64,000 nt of DNA from Affinundibacterium baiyunense (GCF_018139645.1 NZ_JAGSPM010000014.1:1-64000); one strand, 5' to 3'. Numbered from the stretch's first letter, positions 36,797 to 47,030 are shown. Translations and numbers: made by a program. The notes: a model not told the origin generated them from the sequence alone.

Positions 36797-37426
36797 TTAA
36801 GGCGATTTTGCGTCTGCTGGATTTTTCTTAACTGCACCAGCTTCAGCAGCACTGGCTGCAGCTTCTAATTCACGTGGACGGCGAATATCAACACTCAAAT
36901 CAAACTCGATAACGCGTTTTGCGTCACGTCCCTGGCCAAGCCCCACCGCCTTGTTCTGAATAATTTCAGGTTTGCTCATCCACGGCGAACCACTCAACTC
37001 TGTAACGAATAGACCGACCACTGAATGTGACTGAGCATACCCCTTGATTGCGATTCTTTGCCCCTTCTGTTCGATGACCGTCAAATACAAACCTTCAGGG
37101 GCCAGCCTGACCAGCTCATTCATCATATAGACAGGTTGATTGCGATCTCCTTGCAAATCTTCAACCGCTTGTTGCCTCGCCTTTAATGCATCGATTTCTT
37201 GCTTCAAGTTGGCAACTTCTTTGATCTTTTTATCCAACTCAAGATTTTCTTGAGTGATAAAAGCATTTCGCTCCGTCTGTGCGGATAACTGTGTAGAGAA
37301 AACAAAGCCGACTAAGATAACAACTGCTGCGCCAACTAATCCGGCAAGCATCATTAATGAATAGAACTGACTCTTTAGCTCTTTTCGACGTGCTTCGCGG
37401 TGTGGAAGTAGGTTAATTCGAATCAT
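36797..37426 (-). CDS. pilN: Type IV pilus assembly protein PilN
   Basis: Bitopic inner-membrane protein that binds PilM with its short N-terminus (MIRINLLPHREARR) and PilO with its periplasmic part. The membrane span is about 20-45, followed by a coiled coil (EVANLKQEIDALKARQQAVEDL, about 55-85). The start at 37426 shares one base with the pilM stop codon (TAATG). Length 209. Confidence 0.94.
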   Translation of the reverse strand: MIRINLLPHREARRKELKSQFYSLMMLAGLVGAAVVILVGFVFSTQLSAQTERNAFITQENLELDKKIKEVANLKQEIDALKARQQAVEDLQGDRNQPVYMMNELVRLAPEGLYLTVIEQKGQRIAIKGYAQSHSVVGLFVTELSGSPWMSKPEIIQNKAVGLGQGRDAKRVIEFDLSVDIRRPRELEAAASAAEAGAVKKNPADAKSP

Positions 37427-38505
37427 TATCCGTACCTCCGCATTGCTAAACCACAAGCAACTAAGTAGGCAGGCGCATCACTTCTCAATGTTTTCTCGTT
37501 CACATTCGAACCTAACTCCATACCTTTGAATGGGCTAATTACTGAGGTCGACAATTTGGTTCGTTCAGCAACAATCTCAACTAAACCGGGCAACATCGAA
37601 CACCCACCAGCGAGGAAAATTTGATCGATGCGCGTGTAGGGGGTCGAGGTGAAGAAGAATTGAATGGCGCGGGTAACTTCTAGAGCAGCATTTTCTAAAA
37701 ATGGTTCCAATAACTCCATTTCATAGCTATCCGGCAAATCCCCTTGGCGCTTTTTCATCTCCGCTTCGTCGAATGACAACCCGTAATTACGAACAATATC
37801 TTGCGTCAACTGGTTACCACCAAATTGCTGATCTCGCTCATAGATAACTTCGCCATTGAGCATGATCGATATATATGTGACTTTTGAACCAATTTGAAAC
37901 AAGGCATAAATTTGATCTTGCCCACCATTCGGTTGCTGCTCAATCAATCGCTCAACAGCGGCCCTGGCGGCAAAAGACTCAATGTCCATCACTTTTGCCT
38001 GTAGACCTGCAGCTTGCGCTGCAGCTACGCGGTCCTCAATCTTCTCTTTACGTGAAGCAGCAAGCAAAACGTCTACGTCTTCTTCTGAATTGGCAGTTGG
38101 CCCAATAACACAAAAATCAATGCTAACTTCATCCATCGAGAATGGAATATATTGACTTGCCTCAGACTCAACTTGAAATTCAAGTGCTTGTTCAGTCAAG
38201 CTGCCAGGCAAAATCATTTTCTTTGTGATGACTGACGCAGCAGGCATCGCTAAAGCAACATTTCTAGTACCAGTACCGCTACGCTTTAACACGCGCAATA
38301 CTGCTTCCGAAACTTGCTCTAAGTTTTCAATGTTGCCGTCTACCACAGCCCCTTTAGGCAAAGGTTCGAAAGCACAACGTTCTAATTTAAAGTCTTTTTC
38401 GCCGGCACGTGAGAGTTCTACCAGCTTAACGTCGGACGTGCTGATATCCAGTCCCACCAGGGGCGGATTCTTTTGTCCAAGCAATGACGCAAGATCGAAA
38501 GCCAA
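37426..38505 (-). CDS. pilM: Type IV pilus assembly protein PilM
   Basis: Actin-like cytoplasmic protein of the pilus alignment complex. The N-terminal PLVGLDISTSDVKLVEL segment is the ATP-binding phosphate loop, and FLAGGCSMLPGL is the second nucleotide motif near 295. It starts with TTG at 38505; GAGGGGAT lies at proper distance. Length 359. It heads the pilMNOPQ operon, divergent from mrcA. Confidence 0.95.
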   Translation of the reverse strand: MAFDLASLLGQKNPPLVGLDISTSDVKLVELSRAGEKDFKLERCAFEPLPKGAVVDGNIENLEQVSEAVLRVLKRSGTGTRNVALAMPAASVITKKMILPGSLTEQALEFQVESEASQYIPFSMDEVSIDFCVIGPTANSEEDVDVLLAASRKEKIEDRVAAAQAAGLQAKVMDIESFAARAAVERLIEQQPNGGQDQIYALFQIGSKVTYISIMLNGEVIYERDQQFGGNQLTQDIVRNYGLSFDEAEMKKRQGDLPDSYEMELLEPFLENAALEVTRAIQFFFTSTPYTRIDQIFLAGGCSMLPGLVEIVAERTKLSTSVISPFKGMELGSNVNEKTLRSDAPAYLVACGLAMRRYG

Positions 38506-38819
38506 GGAAATCCCCTCAAATAAATATTTTTTTCATGCAAAATACACCAAAAATCTGCTATTGATGTTGCCTAGCAAAAACAAATTAAACCGCCTCAAAA
38601 TTCAATTTTTCTTTTAAAAACCGCGATTTAGCAGACACTCATACTAGCTTACGTTAAATCCTAGCAATAAGGGGAGTGTAATGTAAAGCATTTTCCGGTA
38701 GAAGTGGCGGTTTTACGTTGTCAATTCTCCACTTGATGCATAAAAAGCCCGAAATGCAATTTTTATAGTTGATTCAGCCCAGCTATAATGCTGACCTACC
38801 TGTTTTTTACTATGCCATC
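38506..38819. other. Divergent promoter region between pilM and mrcA
   Basis: 314 bases without a gene. On the plus strand TATAAT (38784-38789) lies 30 bases before the mrcA ATG. On the minus side the region is A/T-rich with several T-runs but I could not choose a definite pil promoter. Confidence 0.6.
38762..38789 (+). promoter_or_regulatory. mrcA promoter
   Basis: A consensus -10 TATAAT at 38784-38789 with a weak -35 TTTATA at 38762-38767 (16-base spacer). Transcription would start near 38796, giving a short leader to the ATG at 38820. Confidence 0.55.
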
Positions 38820-41132
38820 ATGTCATCAACATCCCCCATCGAACCAAGCAACGAAGCTCAAGCCCCAAGCGCATCTAAACCAAATTTGGTGGCACGCATA
38901 TTTTTGCAATTCTTGCTCGTTGTCTTTGGTCTTATGTTGACTGGCGTTCTAGTGCTAGTTTTTGCAATTTCAATGGCTTATCCCAACCTCCCTGAGATTG
39001 ATGCGATTACCAGTTACCGCCCCAAAATGCCCATGCGGGTGTTTTCTGCTGACAATGTCTTGATTGCCGAATTTGGGGAAGAAAGACGCAATGTTGTTCA
39101 CTTCACAGAAATTCCCGATGTGATGAAGAAAGCGGTACTTGCCATTGAGGATGATCGATTCTACGAACACGGTGGCGTCGATTATATCGGCATTGCCCGT
39201 GCTGCTATCAATAATGTAACAACTAGTAACAAACAAGGTGCTTCCACCATCACTCAGCAGGTTGCGAGAAATTTTTTCTTATCGACCGAGCAAACTATTA
39301 AACGCAAGATTTATGAAATTTTGCTTGCTTGGAAGATCGAGCAAAATCTGACCAAAGATCAGATTCTCGAGGTGTACATGAACCAAATTTACTTGGGACA
39401 GCGCGCCTATGGTTTTTCCTCTGCTGCACAAATTTATTTCGGAAAGAGCTTAAAAGACATCACGGTAGCAGAGGCAGCAATGCTCGCGGGTCTCCCAAAA
39501 GCACCATCCGCTTACAATCCCGTTGCCAATCCTAAACGTGCAACCGTACGTCAACAGTACATTCTGCAACGCATGAAACAACTAGGCTACATAACGGAAG
39601 CACAGTATGAAGTTGCTAAGGTGGAGAAGTTACACATCAAAACCAATAGTGCAGAATTTGCGATTCACGCGGAATATGTAGCAGAAATGGCTCGTCAGTT
39701 GGTGTACGAACAATTTAAGGAAGATACCTACACGCACGGATTTAACGTCTATACAACAATCACCAAAGAAGAACAAGAAACTGCCTATGCCGCTTTGCGA
39801 AAAGGCGTACTTGATTACGAACGCCGTCATGGCTACCGCGGTCCGGAAGCGATTGTTGAACTACCTAGAAACAAAGAAGTGGCCGATGAAATTATCGAGA
39901 AAGAACTGGCCGATCACCCAGATAGTGATGACATCTTGGCTGCCATGGTGACCGAGGCAAGTCCAACGTCGGTAAAAGCAACTTTATCAAACGGAGAGGA
40001 AATTCAAATTACAGGAGCTGGCTTAAGCTTTGCAGCCTCAGGTTTAAAAGCCAATGCCCCACCCAATAAGCGCATACAACGTGGTGCAGTAATTCGAGTA
40101 ATTTTAGAAGGAAAGAACTGGTCCATCATTCAAATGCCTGAAGTGCAATCCGCATTTGTTGCCGCAGATACGCACGATGGCGCGATTCGCGCACTAGTGG
40201 GCGGTTTTGATTACAACTTGAATAAGTTCAACCATGTGACACAAGCCTGGCGCCAACCTGGATCGAGTTTCAAGCCTTTTATTTATTCATCTTCACTAGA
40301 AAGAGGGCTGTCCCCACAAACAATTATTAATGACTCGCCAATTAGCTTCGATGCTGGTCAAACTGGAGGACAAGCTTGGGAACCAAAGAATTACGATGGA
40401 AAGTACGAAGGCCCTATGTCGATGCGCAAAGGTCTGACCAAGTCCAAAAACATGGTGTCGATTCGCATACTGCAAAAAGTTGGTGCCAAGTACGGGCAGG
40501 AGTACACCAGTCGCTTCGGCTTCCTTCCTGAAAAAAATCCACCTTACTTAACCTTGGCGTTGGGTGCTGGTGCCGTTACGCCATTACAAATGGCTGGAGC
40601 GTATGCAGTGTTTGCAAATGGGGGCTACAAAGTAAATCCTTACCTGATTTCCAAAATTACGGATTCCGAAGGAAAAGTCATCGCGCAAGCCAAGCCCGAC
40701 ACAGCAGCGGACGAAGCCAATCGCGTCATCGATGAACGCAATGCCTTCTTAATGGATAGTATGCTCAGAGATGTGGTTCGCTTTGGAACCGCGACCAAAG
40801 CACTCTCGCTAAAACGACCAGATATTGCCGGCAAAACGGGTACGACGAATGACTCGATCGACGCTTGGTTCGCAGGTTATCAAGCAAAAATCGTTGGCGT
40901 TGCTTGGATGGGGTATGACCAACCGCGTAATCTAGGTAATCGCGAAACCGGTGGCGGCCTCGCCCTACCTATTTGGATTAGTTACATGCAACGCGCTTTA
41001 CGTGATATCCCGATTATGGAACGACCTGTTCCAAACGGTATTATTCAAGCCGAGGGCGACTACTTCTATGTAGAAAATCCACCGGGCTCAGTGCCTCGCG
41101 CCTTGAATGCAGACGAAGTAATTATTGAATAA
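38820..41132 (+). CDS. mrcA: Penicillin-binding protein 1A
   Basis: Bifunctional peptidoglycan synthase. A cytoplasmic tail and one membrane span (about 28-50) precede the glycosyltransferase domain, with catalytic Glu in EDDRFYEHGG near 110 and STITQQVARNFFL. An OB-like insert follows, then the transpeptidase domain with SxxK in GSSFKPF near 480, the SKN motif and KTGTTND near 670. Length 770. I choose MSSTSPIEPS at 38820 over the frame start at 38769, which lies upstream of the -10 element. It stands divergent from the pil operon, as in many proteobacteria. Confidence 0.95.
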   Translation: MSSTSPIEPSNEAQAPSASKPNLVARIFLQFLLVVFGLMLTGVLVLVFAISMAYPNLPEIDAITSYRPKMPMRVFSADNVLIAEFGEERRNVVHFTEIPDVMKKAVLAIEDDRFYEHGGVDYIGIARAAINNVTTSNKQGASTITQQVARNFFLSTEQTIKRKIYEILLAWKIEQNLTKDQILEVYMNQIYLGQRAYGFSSAAQIYFGKSLKDITVAEAAMLAGLPKAPSAYNPVANPKRATVRQQYILQRMKQLGYITEAQYEVAKVEKLHIKTNSAEFAIHAEYVAEMARQLVYEQFKEDTYTHGFNVYTTITKEEQETAYAALRKGVLDYERRHGYRGPEAIVELPRNKEVADEIIEKELADHPDSDDILAAMVTEASPTSVKATLSNGEEIQITGAGLSFAASGLKANAPPNKRIQRGAVIRVILEGKNWSIIQMPEVQSAFVAADTHDGAIRALVGGFDYNLNKFNHVTQAWRQPGSSFKPFIYSSSLERGLSPQTIINDSPISFDAGQTGGQAWEPKNYDGKYEGPMSMRKGLTKSKNMVSIRILQKVGAKYGQEYTSRFGFLPEKNPPYLTLALGAGAVTPLQMAGAYAVFANGGYKVNPYLISKITDSEGKVIAQAKPDTAADEANRVIDERNAFLMDSMLRDVVRFGTATKALSLKRPDIAGKTGTTNDSIDAWFAGYQAKIVGVAWMGYDQPRNLGNRETGGGLALPIWISYMQRALRDIPIMERPVPNGIIQAEGDYFYVENPPGSVPRALNADEVIIE

Positions 41133-41142
41133 ATAGACGAAT

Positions 41143-41177
41143 AAAAAAATAGCGAGAAAATTTCTCGCTATTTTTTT
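41143..41177. terminator. Bidirectional terminator between mrcA and cyaY
   Basis: A long stem AAAATAGCGAGAA/TTCTCGCTATTTT with a 3-base loop and A/T tracts on both sides, between two converging genes. It can end transcription from either direction. Confidence 0.85.
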
Positions 41178-41215
41178 GTGTTTTATTGAGACTACAATTT
41201 ATTTTTCTAAACGAT

Positions 41216-41524
41216 TCAATTCTGCGATTCTGCAATATCGCGCAGAACAGCAAATAACTCAGATTGATCGCGTGTATTACGCCAAAACGCGCCATCATAT
41301 TTGTAATGAAATCCACCAGATCGCGCAGCCACCCACATTTCTTGCATCGGTGCTTGGCTATTCACAATAATCTTAGAACCATTACCAACAAATTCAATTT
41401 CTAAAACATTGCCGCTGCGTTTGGTATCCACATCCCATACATCCGTTTCAAACGCTGTCTCAAACATTTCCTGCACTTGTTGCAAGCAGCTATCCGCCAG
41501 CACTAAAAATTCCGATTCCGTCAT
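41216..41524 (-). CDS. cyaY: Iron donor protein CyaY (bacterial frataxin)
   Basis: Small acidic protein that regulates iron-sulfur cluster assembly. The 102 residues include an acidic first helix (ETAFETDVWDVD), the GNVLEIEF strand, the NSQAPMQEMWVAARSGGFHY core and a terminal helix. All are frataxin hallmarks. The gene is divergent from lptM. Confidence 0.94.
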   Translation of the reverse strand: MTESEFLVLADSCLQQVQEMFETAFETDVWDVDTKRSGNVLEIEFVGNGSKIIVNSQAPMQEMWVAARSGGFHYKYDGAFWRNTRDQSELFAVLRDIAESQN

Positions 41525-41589
41525 GTTACACTCCCACTTTCAATGAAATTCTGCATATCCATGCGGCATTCTATACGGGTTACAAGATT

Positions 41590-41769
41590 TTGAATAAGCA
41601 CACACGCATTTCTCCACGTATCGCAGGGACAATTCTACTCAGCACTTTGTTACTAAGCGCTTGCGGTCAAAAGGGACCACTTTACATGCCAGAAAAAAAA
41701 GCGAGCTCAGCGACGACAAACGTGACGCAATCAATGCCGACACAAACTGAGACAATGCCATCAAAATGA
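41590..41769 (+). CDS. lptM: LPS translocon maturation chaperone LptM (YifL-type lipoprotein)
   Basis: A 59-codon frame starting with TTG. A basic start (NKHTRISPR) and hydrophobic helix lead to the lipobox LLSAC, followed directly by GQKGPLYMP, the conserved LptM/YifL motif that helps LptD mature in the outer membrane. The rest is a short polar tail. No in-frame ATG lies upstream of the signal, so TTG at 41590 is the best start. In relatives lptM is normally followed by lysA; here msrQ converges on it 4 bases after the stop. Confidence 0.8.
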   Translation: MNKHTRISPRIAGTILLSTLLLSACGQKGPLYMPEKKASSATTNVTQSMPTQTETMPSK

Positions 41770-41773
41770 GTCG

Positions 41774-42397
41774 CTAGCGTTTCATGCGTGACTGCAAACG
41801 CCAATACAGACGCACTCCCAACAAGCCACCGACTAGCACCGCAAATAACAAGGGTTGCAGTAATAAGTTTTTCCCCGCCTTCATCCAGAAATAATGCAGT
41901 ACGCCTAAGGGCGCAATCAAATAAACCAAACGGTGCAGTAGTTGCCATTGTTTACCGCCCAACTGCCTGATCATCCATTGGTTGCTCGTCAAAGCCAATG
42001 GCAGCAACAACACGAATGCGACAAAGCCCACGGTGATAAAAGGACGCTTTACCACATCAAGCCACATATCACTCAGGTCGAAGAAATGGTCAAACCATAA
42101 AAAAGTTAAGAAATGCAGCGACGCATAAAAGAAGGCATACAGACCAAGCATACGACGCAAGCGAATCAACCAATGCCACTCTAAAATTTTACGCAGTGGC
42201 GTAATCGCCAAGCTAATACAAAGAAAATATAGCGCCCAATCACCGGTATTACGCGTAATAAACTCCAAAGGATTCGCGCCAAGTGCATCTTGGTAAACCG
42301 CATAAACCAAGCGCAGAAACGGTAGCAAAGCCAATACAAACACAATCACTCTGCACCAGAATAATTGGCGCGGACTTAAGGATTTAATTGTCAGCAT
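41774..42397 (-). CDS. msrQ: MsrPQ system heme-binding membrane subunit MsrQ
   Basis: Membrane heme b protein passing electrons to the periplasmic methionine sulfoxide reductase MsrP. About six spans in 207 residues; histidines in ASLHFLTFLWFDH and QLLHRLVYLIAPLGVLHYFW are positioned as the heme ligands. It shares one base with the end of msrP. Confidence 0.93.
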   Translation of the reverse strand: MLTIKSLSPRQLFWCRVIVFVLALLPFLRLVYAVYQDALGANPLEFITRNTGDWALYFLCISLAITPLRKILEWHWLIRLRRMLGLYAFFYASLHFLTFLWFDHFFDLSDMWLDVVKRPFITVGFVAFVLLLPLALTSNQWMIRQLGGKQWQLLHRLVYLIAPLGVLHYFWMKAGKNLLLQPLLFAVLVGGLLGVRLYWRLQSRMKR

Positions 42398-43377
42398 TAA
42401 TAGAACTTTCTTAGATCCATTCCGGTATACAAACTGGCGACTTCACTATATCCATTGAACATCAGCGTCTTGCGTTTGCGCGATAAGAATCCATCTTCAC
42501 CGATGCGTCGCTCGCTTGCTTGTGACCAGCGAGGGTGATCTACTTCAGGATTTACATTTGAATAAAACCCATATTCTTCTGGTGCCGATAAATTCCACGA
42601 AGTACGAGGCTGATCTTTGGTCAATCGAATTTTCACAATGGATTTAGCCGATTTAAATCCATACTTCCACGGCAATACTAAACGCACAGGTGCGCCATTC
42701 TGCTTGGGCAAAACCTCACCATACATGCCTAGTGCAAGCAGACTTAATGGATGCATCGCTTCATCCATTCTTAAACCTTCGGTGTAAGGCCACTGCAAAA
42801 CGCGACTGTTCACGCCAGGCATTTGACGTTTATCTGCCAATGAGATGAACTCAACATAACGTGCATTTCCTGTTGGCTCAACTTTCTTTAATAAGTTAGA
42901 TAAAGAGTAACCAATCCAAGGTATCACCATCGACCACCCTTCAACACATCGCAAGCGATACACACGCTCCTCCAAAGGTGCTAACTTTAATAAACTATCC
43001 AAATCCAAAGTGACAGATTTTTTTACTTCGCCTTCGATCGTCACCGTCCATGGACGCGTCTTCAAGCTATCGGCATTCTCCGCAGGGTCTGCCTTGTCGG
43101 TACCAAATTCATAAAAATTATTGTAAGTCGTCGCATCCTTATACGAGGTCTTTTTGTCCAATATCAAGTAGTTAGAATTGGCCGCAGCAGCTAATTTTTG
43201 CGCGCTTGGATTTTGCGCAAACGCCTCGCGCTGCAGCATTTCAAGTACTGCGGCGCTAGCCACAGAACCGACTGCTAGTTGTCGCATAAAATCACGACGC
43301 GATTCAACAATAACACGCGGTGTAATTTCTGAAGCAGTGGGTGGCTGATCACCATATTGCTGAAAAGGCATACGCAT
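42397..43377 (-). CDS. msrP: Protein-methionine-sulfoxide reductase catalytic subunit MsrP
   Basis: Periplasmic molybdopterin enzyme that repairs oxidised methionine. A twin-arginine signal ([13 protein letters not shown], Arg27-Arg28) directs Tat export, and Cys144 in [10 protein letters not shown] is the molybdenum ligand. I start at 43377, where AAGGAGT precedes the ATG, not at 43401. Length 326. It is the first gene of the msrPQ operon. Confidence 0.95.
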   Translation of the reverse strand: MRMPFQQYGDQPPTASEITPRVIVESRRDFMRQLAVGSVASAAVLEMLQREAFAQNPSAQKLAAAANSNYLILDKKTSYKDATTYNNFYEFGTDKADPAENADSLKTRPWTVTIEGEVKKSVTLDLDSLLKLAPLEERVYRLRCVEGWSMVIPWIGYSLSNLLKKVEPTGNARYVEFISLADKRQMPGVNSRVLQWPYTEGLRMDEAMHPLSLLALGMYGEVLPKQNGAPVRLVLPWKYGFKSAKSIVKIRLTKDQPRTSWNLSAPEEYGFYSNVNPEVDHPRWSQASERRIGEDGFLSRKRKTLMFNGYSEVASLYTGMDLRKFY

Positions 43378-43537
43378 AATGACTCCTTTTTTTAAATGCA
43401 CAACAACACAACTTGATTCAAACTTGCTTAGTGTCTCATAAGTCGAGAATTCGGTTTGAACCTTACAGAAAACAGAAAGTTTCTGGTGTAACGGTTCAAA
43501 TTGCCCCTTTCAACAAACACTGATAAATCGTCAAAGA

Positions 43538-43573
43538 AAAAGCGGCACAAACAAAATGCTTGTGCCGCTTTTT
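43538..43573 (-). terminator. Terminator after ccsB
   Basis: Stem AAAAGCGGCACAA/TTGTGCCGCTTTT with a 9-base loop and A/T tracts on both sides, 19 bases after the ccsB stop. On the plus side a T-run also follows. Confidence 0.85.
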
Positions 43574-43591
43574 ATGTGATTTAGCAGAGAA

Positions 43592-44728
43592 TTACAGTGC
43601 GCCGTATGAATGCAATCCAGATAAGAACATATTAACGCCTAAAAAGGCAAAGGTCGTCACCAACAGACCTACGATTGCCCACCACGCAGCCACCTGACCA
43701 CGGAGACCTTTCATCAAGCGCATATGCAACCATGCAGCATAATTAAGCCAAACGATCAAAGCCCAAGTTTCTTTTGGGTCCCATGACCAATAACCGCCCC
43801 ATGCCTCGGCCGCCCATAATGCGCCTAAAATTGTCGCAATCGTGAAGAAAGCAAAACCAACCGCAATTGCTTTGTACATCACGTCATCCAACACCTCAAG
43901 GCTAGGCAAACGATCTTGCAGCATCCCTTTCGATTTAAATAAATAGGCAACGCCAACCATCGCAGCTAAGGAGAAAGTGCCATAACCAATAAAATTGGCC
44001 GGCACGTGGATTTTCATCCACCAGCTTTGTAATGCGGGCACTAAAGGTTGAATTTCTGCTGCATCGCGACTCACGGTGTACCACAACAAAAACGCGACCG
44101 CTGCTGAGATCACCAATAAGACGAAGGCACCTAGCTGACGTGTTCCATAGCTCTCCTCGTAGTACAAGTAAAACAAGGCAGTAATCATAGAAAATAAGAT
44201 AAATACTTCATACAAATTCGAGACCGGAATATGACCAACATCTGGCCCAATCAAATAAGACTCATACCAACGCACCAATAAGCCGGTGAAGCCCATTACC
44301 ACCGCTGCCCAACATAAGCCTGATCCAACTGATGCGCCAAAATCAGAACGCAAAATCAAACCACCCCAATAAAACAAAGTGGATAGCACAAAGAAAGTAC
44401 TCATCCACAAAATCGCAGATTGACTTGAGAGTAAGTATTTCAAGAAAAATTTCTTATTCGCGAGATCTAGTGAACCTGCATATTGAGAAATTGCGAATAG
44501 CGATAGCACCGCCAAGACAATCATCAAGGCACGCATTGGCTTCCAATTCCATCCTAACCAAGCAAAGGTCGGCGCACTCAAAAGCAAAATAGCTTCCTCG
44601 TAAATATCCATGTACTGGCCGTAACGATGAAACGCAAAAAAAGCACCTGCGCACAGCAATGCCGCATAGATCCAATCGAAAGCGCTGCGGCGCTGAAAAT
44701 AATTTTGATATGTCAAACTCGTTTCCAT
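43592..44728 (-). CDS. ccsB: Cytochrome c biogenesis protein CcsB (CcmC/CcsA family)
   Basis: Heme-handling membrane protein of the system II (ResBC) cytochrome c maturation pathway, transferring heme to apocytochromes outside the membrane. The Trp-rich heme-binding loop GGYWSWDPKETWAL is near residue 310, among 8-9 spans. I start at METSLTYQ (44728), with GGGA upstream; 378 residues. It follows resB by 64 bases, the normal pairing. Naming differs between databases (CcsA/ResC versus CcsB). Confidence 0.93.
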   Translation of the reverse strand: METSLTYQNYFQRRSAFDWIYAALLCAGAFFAFHRYGQYMDIYEEAILLLSAPTFAWLGWNWKPMRALMIVLAVLSLFAISQYAGSLDLANKKFFLKYLLSSQSAILWMSTFFVLSTLFYWGGLILRSDFGASVGSGLCWAAVVMGFTGLLVRWYESYLIGPDVGHIPVSNLYEVFILFSMITALFYLYYEESYGTRQLGAFVLLVISAAVAFLLWYTVSRDAAEIQPLVPALQSWWMKIHVPANFIGYGTFSLAAMVGVAYLFKSKGMLQDRLPSLEVLDDVMYKAIAVGFAFFTIATILGALWAAEAWGGYWSWDPKETWALIVWLNYAAWLHMRLMKGLRGQVAAWWAIVGLLVTTFAFLGVNMFLSGLHSYGAL

Positions 44729-44792
44729 ACAAATCCCGTGAGAATAATTTTTAAATTCTTGGTTGATTGAGTCAAGCAATTCGGTGCAAATA

Positions 44793-46949
44793 TTAACTTG
44801 AAGTAGTCACAGATTCAGTTGGCTGCTCAGGTACGCCGAGCTGCTTTTTCAATAGCTCAAATTCTTTTTCAAAATCTAAAGTCTTGCGCTGAGAACTCAA
44901 TGCCATCAATGCGTGTGTTTCACCCGCATCATGTTTAATCCAAATCCACAAACGTCGTTCGCGAATATAGAACATTGAAAACACACCGATCACCAAAAAT
45001 AAGCAGCCAAGATACACCACATTTTGTCCTGGTGCTCGCGTCACCTGAAATACCGAAGCCTTGATCTCTTCAAAACCAGTCATTTGTAAATAGACAGGTG
45101 CACCATAGAAGAAGGCGTCAGACAAAGCTGAGGTCGCTAATTGCAAAAACTGAGCGCGTTTTTCGGTCAACTCCAATGCTGGCAAGCCTTCTTTCTGACG
45201 AGCCAACTGCCACAAATCCCACATACTTCCGTTGAGGATTTTCATAAACACATCTGCTGCTTTAGTTTGTTCTTCTGCGGGAATATTTTCTAAGAAACCG
45301 GCAATCGCAGTAAATCCCGCCAGTTTTGGCGCATCGCCTTCACCAGCAAAAATGCTCAAGCCTTTCTTGGCGGAATTAGCCAACTGCACTTGCATTGCTT
45401 CGGCCCCTGCGTTTGGCAACGCACGTTTGGCATACACTTCTGCAGCCCTCGATCTTAATTCTGGATTAGCCAACGCAGCACGCAAACGCATCCATTCATC
45501 TAACTTATCATCTTCATCCGCAGGAATTCTTAAATAACGGAATTGCTCATTTGGTGAGTCGCGCGCACCAGCTAAGAAGACCCAACTACCATCCAACAAA
45601 ACGGGCTGCATGTAGTTATGAAACTCTCTCGCCTGCCCAGTCTTATCGCGTAATTTGTATTGCATACTTGGACCGACATTTTTCAAGTCTTTATTGTTCG
45701 CATTTTTGGCGGCAGAACCTGAATGCTTATCTAAGTCAGCAGTTAATTTTTGCGTAAAGTTTTGATTCGAATTAACTGCGCGTAAGTCTTGTCCTTCACG
45801 TGCTAAATTTTCGACATTAAACGGTCTAAAAGCGCTCCATTCGATCGTATATTCATCACGGCCATTTACTTGTTCAGCAGTCAGCTTATTCTCGCCACCC
45901 ATTTTGGCGCTAATTGGAAACTTTCCTAAATTAGCCCCAGTCATACTGTGTGCCTGTACTTGCAACAAGCTTCCACCATCATCAAAACTAGATTGGAAAA
46001 TGGCGATTCCTTTATAGATTAAAGGATGATTGACTTTAATAGTCGAATCAAAGGTTTTGCCAGTTTCATGATCAACGATGGTGACATCACTTGCGAATAG
46101 TTTTGGCATCCCTGTCGAATAAAAATCAATATGAAATTTCTTCAATCGAATAGTGAACGGCAGCTCTTGCAACAACACGCCTTTTGCCTGCGGAATGACC
46201 GCCGTATCGCCACTTTTTCCCTCTGGAATAGCAATATTGCCGCGGAAAGTCGGATTCGCTAACGACAATTTGTGCTGCGCGGGAATTTGCGAAATTAATA
46301 CCCCACTGCCCTCAAACGGGACTTTGCCACCAAACCATTGTTGAAATCGAATCGCTAGATCCGAATCCAATAGGCCACCAATACAAATAACAACGATGGC
46401 AGCATGTGCAAAAATGTAACCCCACTTATTTGCTGCGCCTTTTTTTGCTGCGATCAAACTCGCATTTTCTTTTTCAACCAGCTTAAATTGATATCCTAAA
46501 TTCTTTATTTGCTGTGTCATCTGCTGAATCATTGCCTCTCTTGAGACCGTGCTACGCCACTCAGCTTTATGACGGAAATTACGCAATGATTGCTCGCGTA
46601 CATTTTCACGCCAACTACGCATATCTTTGAGCATTTTCGGCGTATTGCGAATCAAGCATAAGCTTGTCGACAAAACCAAAAAGCCCATGATGGCCAAAAA
46701 CCACCATGCAGAGTACACAGAGTACAAACTCAGATGTTGAAAAACCTCAAACCAAAATGGGCCAAACTGATTTACGTAATTTGGCAAAGGTTCATTTTGT
46801 TTCAGTACGGTGCCAATAATCGACGAGATCGCGATAATAGTGAGCAAGCTGATCGCAAAACGCATCGATGACAAAAGCTCTACACTACTGGCGAGCCAAA
46901 CACGTTGCGTTTTAATTTCTAGGCCTGAGGTGTTAGTTTCAAGTTCCAT
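44793..46949 (-). CDS. resB: Cytochrome c biogenesis protein ResB
   Basis: Partner of the CcsB/ResC protein in system II maturation; keeps apocytochrome thiols reduced and presents them. Three spans lie in the first 200 residues (with SIIGTVLKQNEP and FFHAAIVVICIGG-like helix), then a large periplasmic domain, then a final span (VVYLGCLFLVIGVFSMFYI). I use the ATG at 46949 (718 residues) rather than 46979, which would fall in the preceding terminator. Confidence 0.93.
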   Translation of the reverse strand: MELETNTSGLEIKTQRVWLASSVELLSSMRFAISLLTIIAISSIIGTVLKQNEPLPNYVNQFGPFWFEVFQHLSLYSVYSAWWFLAIMGFLVLSTSLCLIRNTPKMLKDMRSWRENVREQSLRNFRHKAEWRSTVSREAMIQQMTQQIKNLGYQFKLVEKENASLIAAKKGAANKWGYIFAHAAIVVICIGGLLDSDLAIRFQQWFGGKVPFEGSGVLISQIPAQHKLSLANPTFRGNIAIPEGKSGDTAVIPQAKGVLLQELPFTIRLKKFHIDFYSTGMPKLFASDVTIVDHETGKTFDSTIKVNHPLIYKGIAIFQSSFDDGGSLLQVQAHSMTGANLGKFPISAKMGGENKLTAEQVNGRDEYTIEWSAFRPFNVENLAREGQDLRAVNSNQNFTQKLTADLDKHSGSAAKNANNKDLKNVGPSMQYKLRDKTGQAREFHNYMQPVLLDGSWVFLAGARDSPNEQFRYLRIPADEDDKLDEWMRLRAALANPELRSRAAEVYAKRALPNAGAEAMQVQLANSAKKGLSIFAGEGDAPKLAGFTAIAGFLENIPAEEQTKAADVFMKILNGSMWDLWQLARQKEGLPALELTEKRAQFLQLATSALSDAFFYGAPVYLQMTGFEEIKASVFQVTRAPGQNVVYLGCLFLVIGVFSMFYIRERRLWIWIKHDAGETHALMALSSQRKTLDFEKEFELLKKQLGVPEQPTESVTTSS

Positions 46950-46960
46950 ACATGTCCAAA

Positions 46961-46990
46961 AACAAAAAGGGGATGGCATTTGCCACCCCC
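46961..46990 (-). terminator. Terminator after the cytochrome c4 gene
   Basis: In the minus-strand transcript GGGGGTGGCA pairs with TGCCATCCCC (one G-U pair) around two A, followed by TTTTTGTTTTT. It separates the cytochrome gene from resB, whose start lies 12 bases past it. Confidence 0.8.
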
Positions 46991-47030
46991 TCCGTTAATC
47001 GTTTTACTTGTTATTGTAGTTGCGAAGCGC

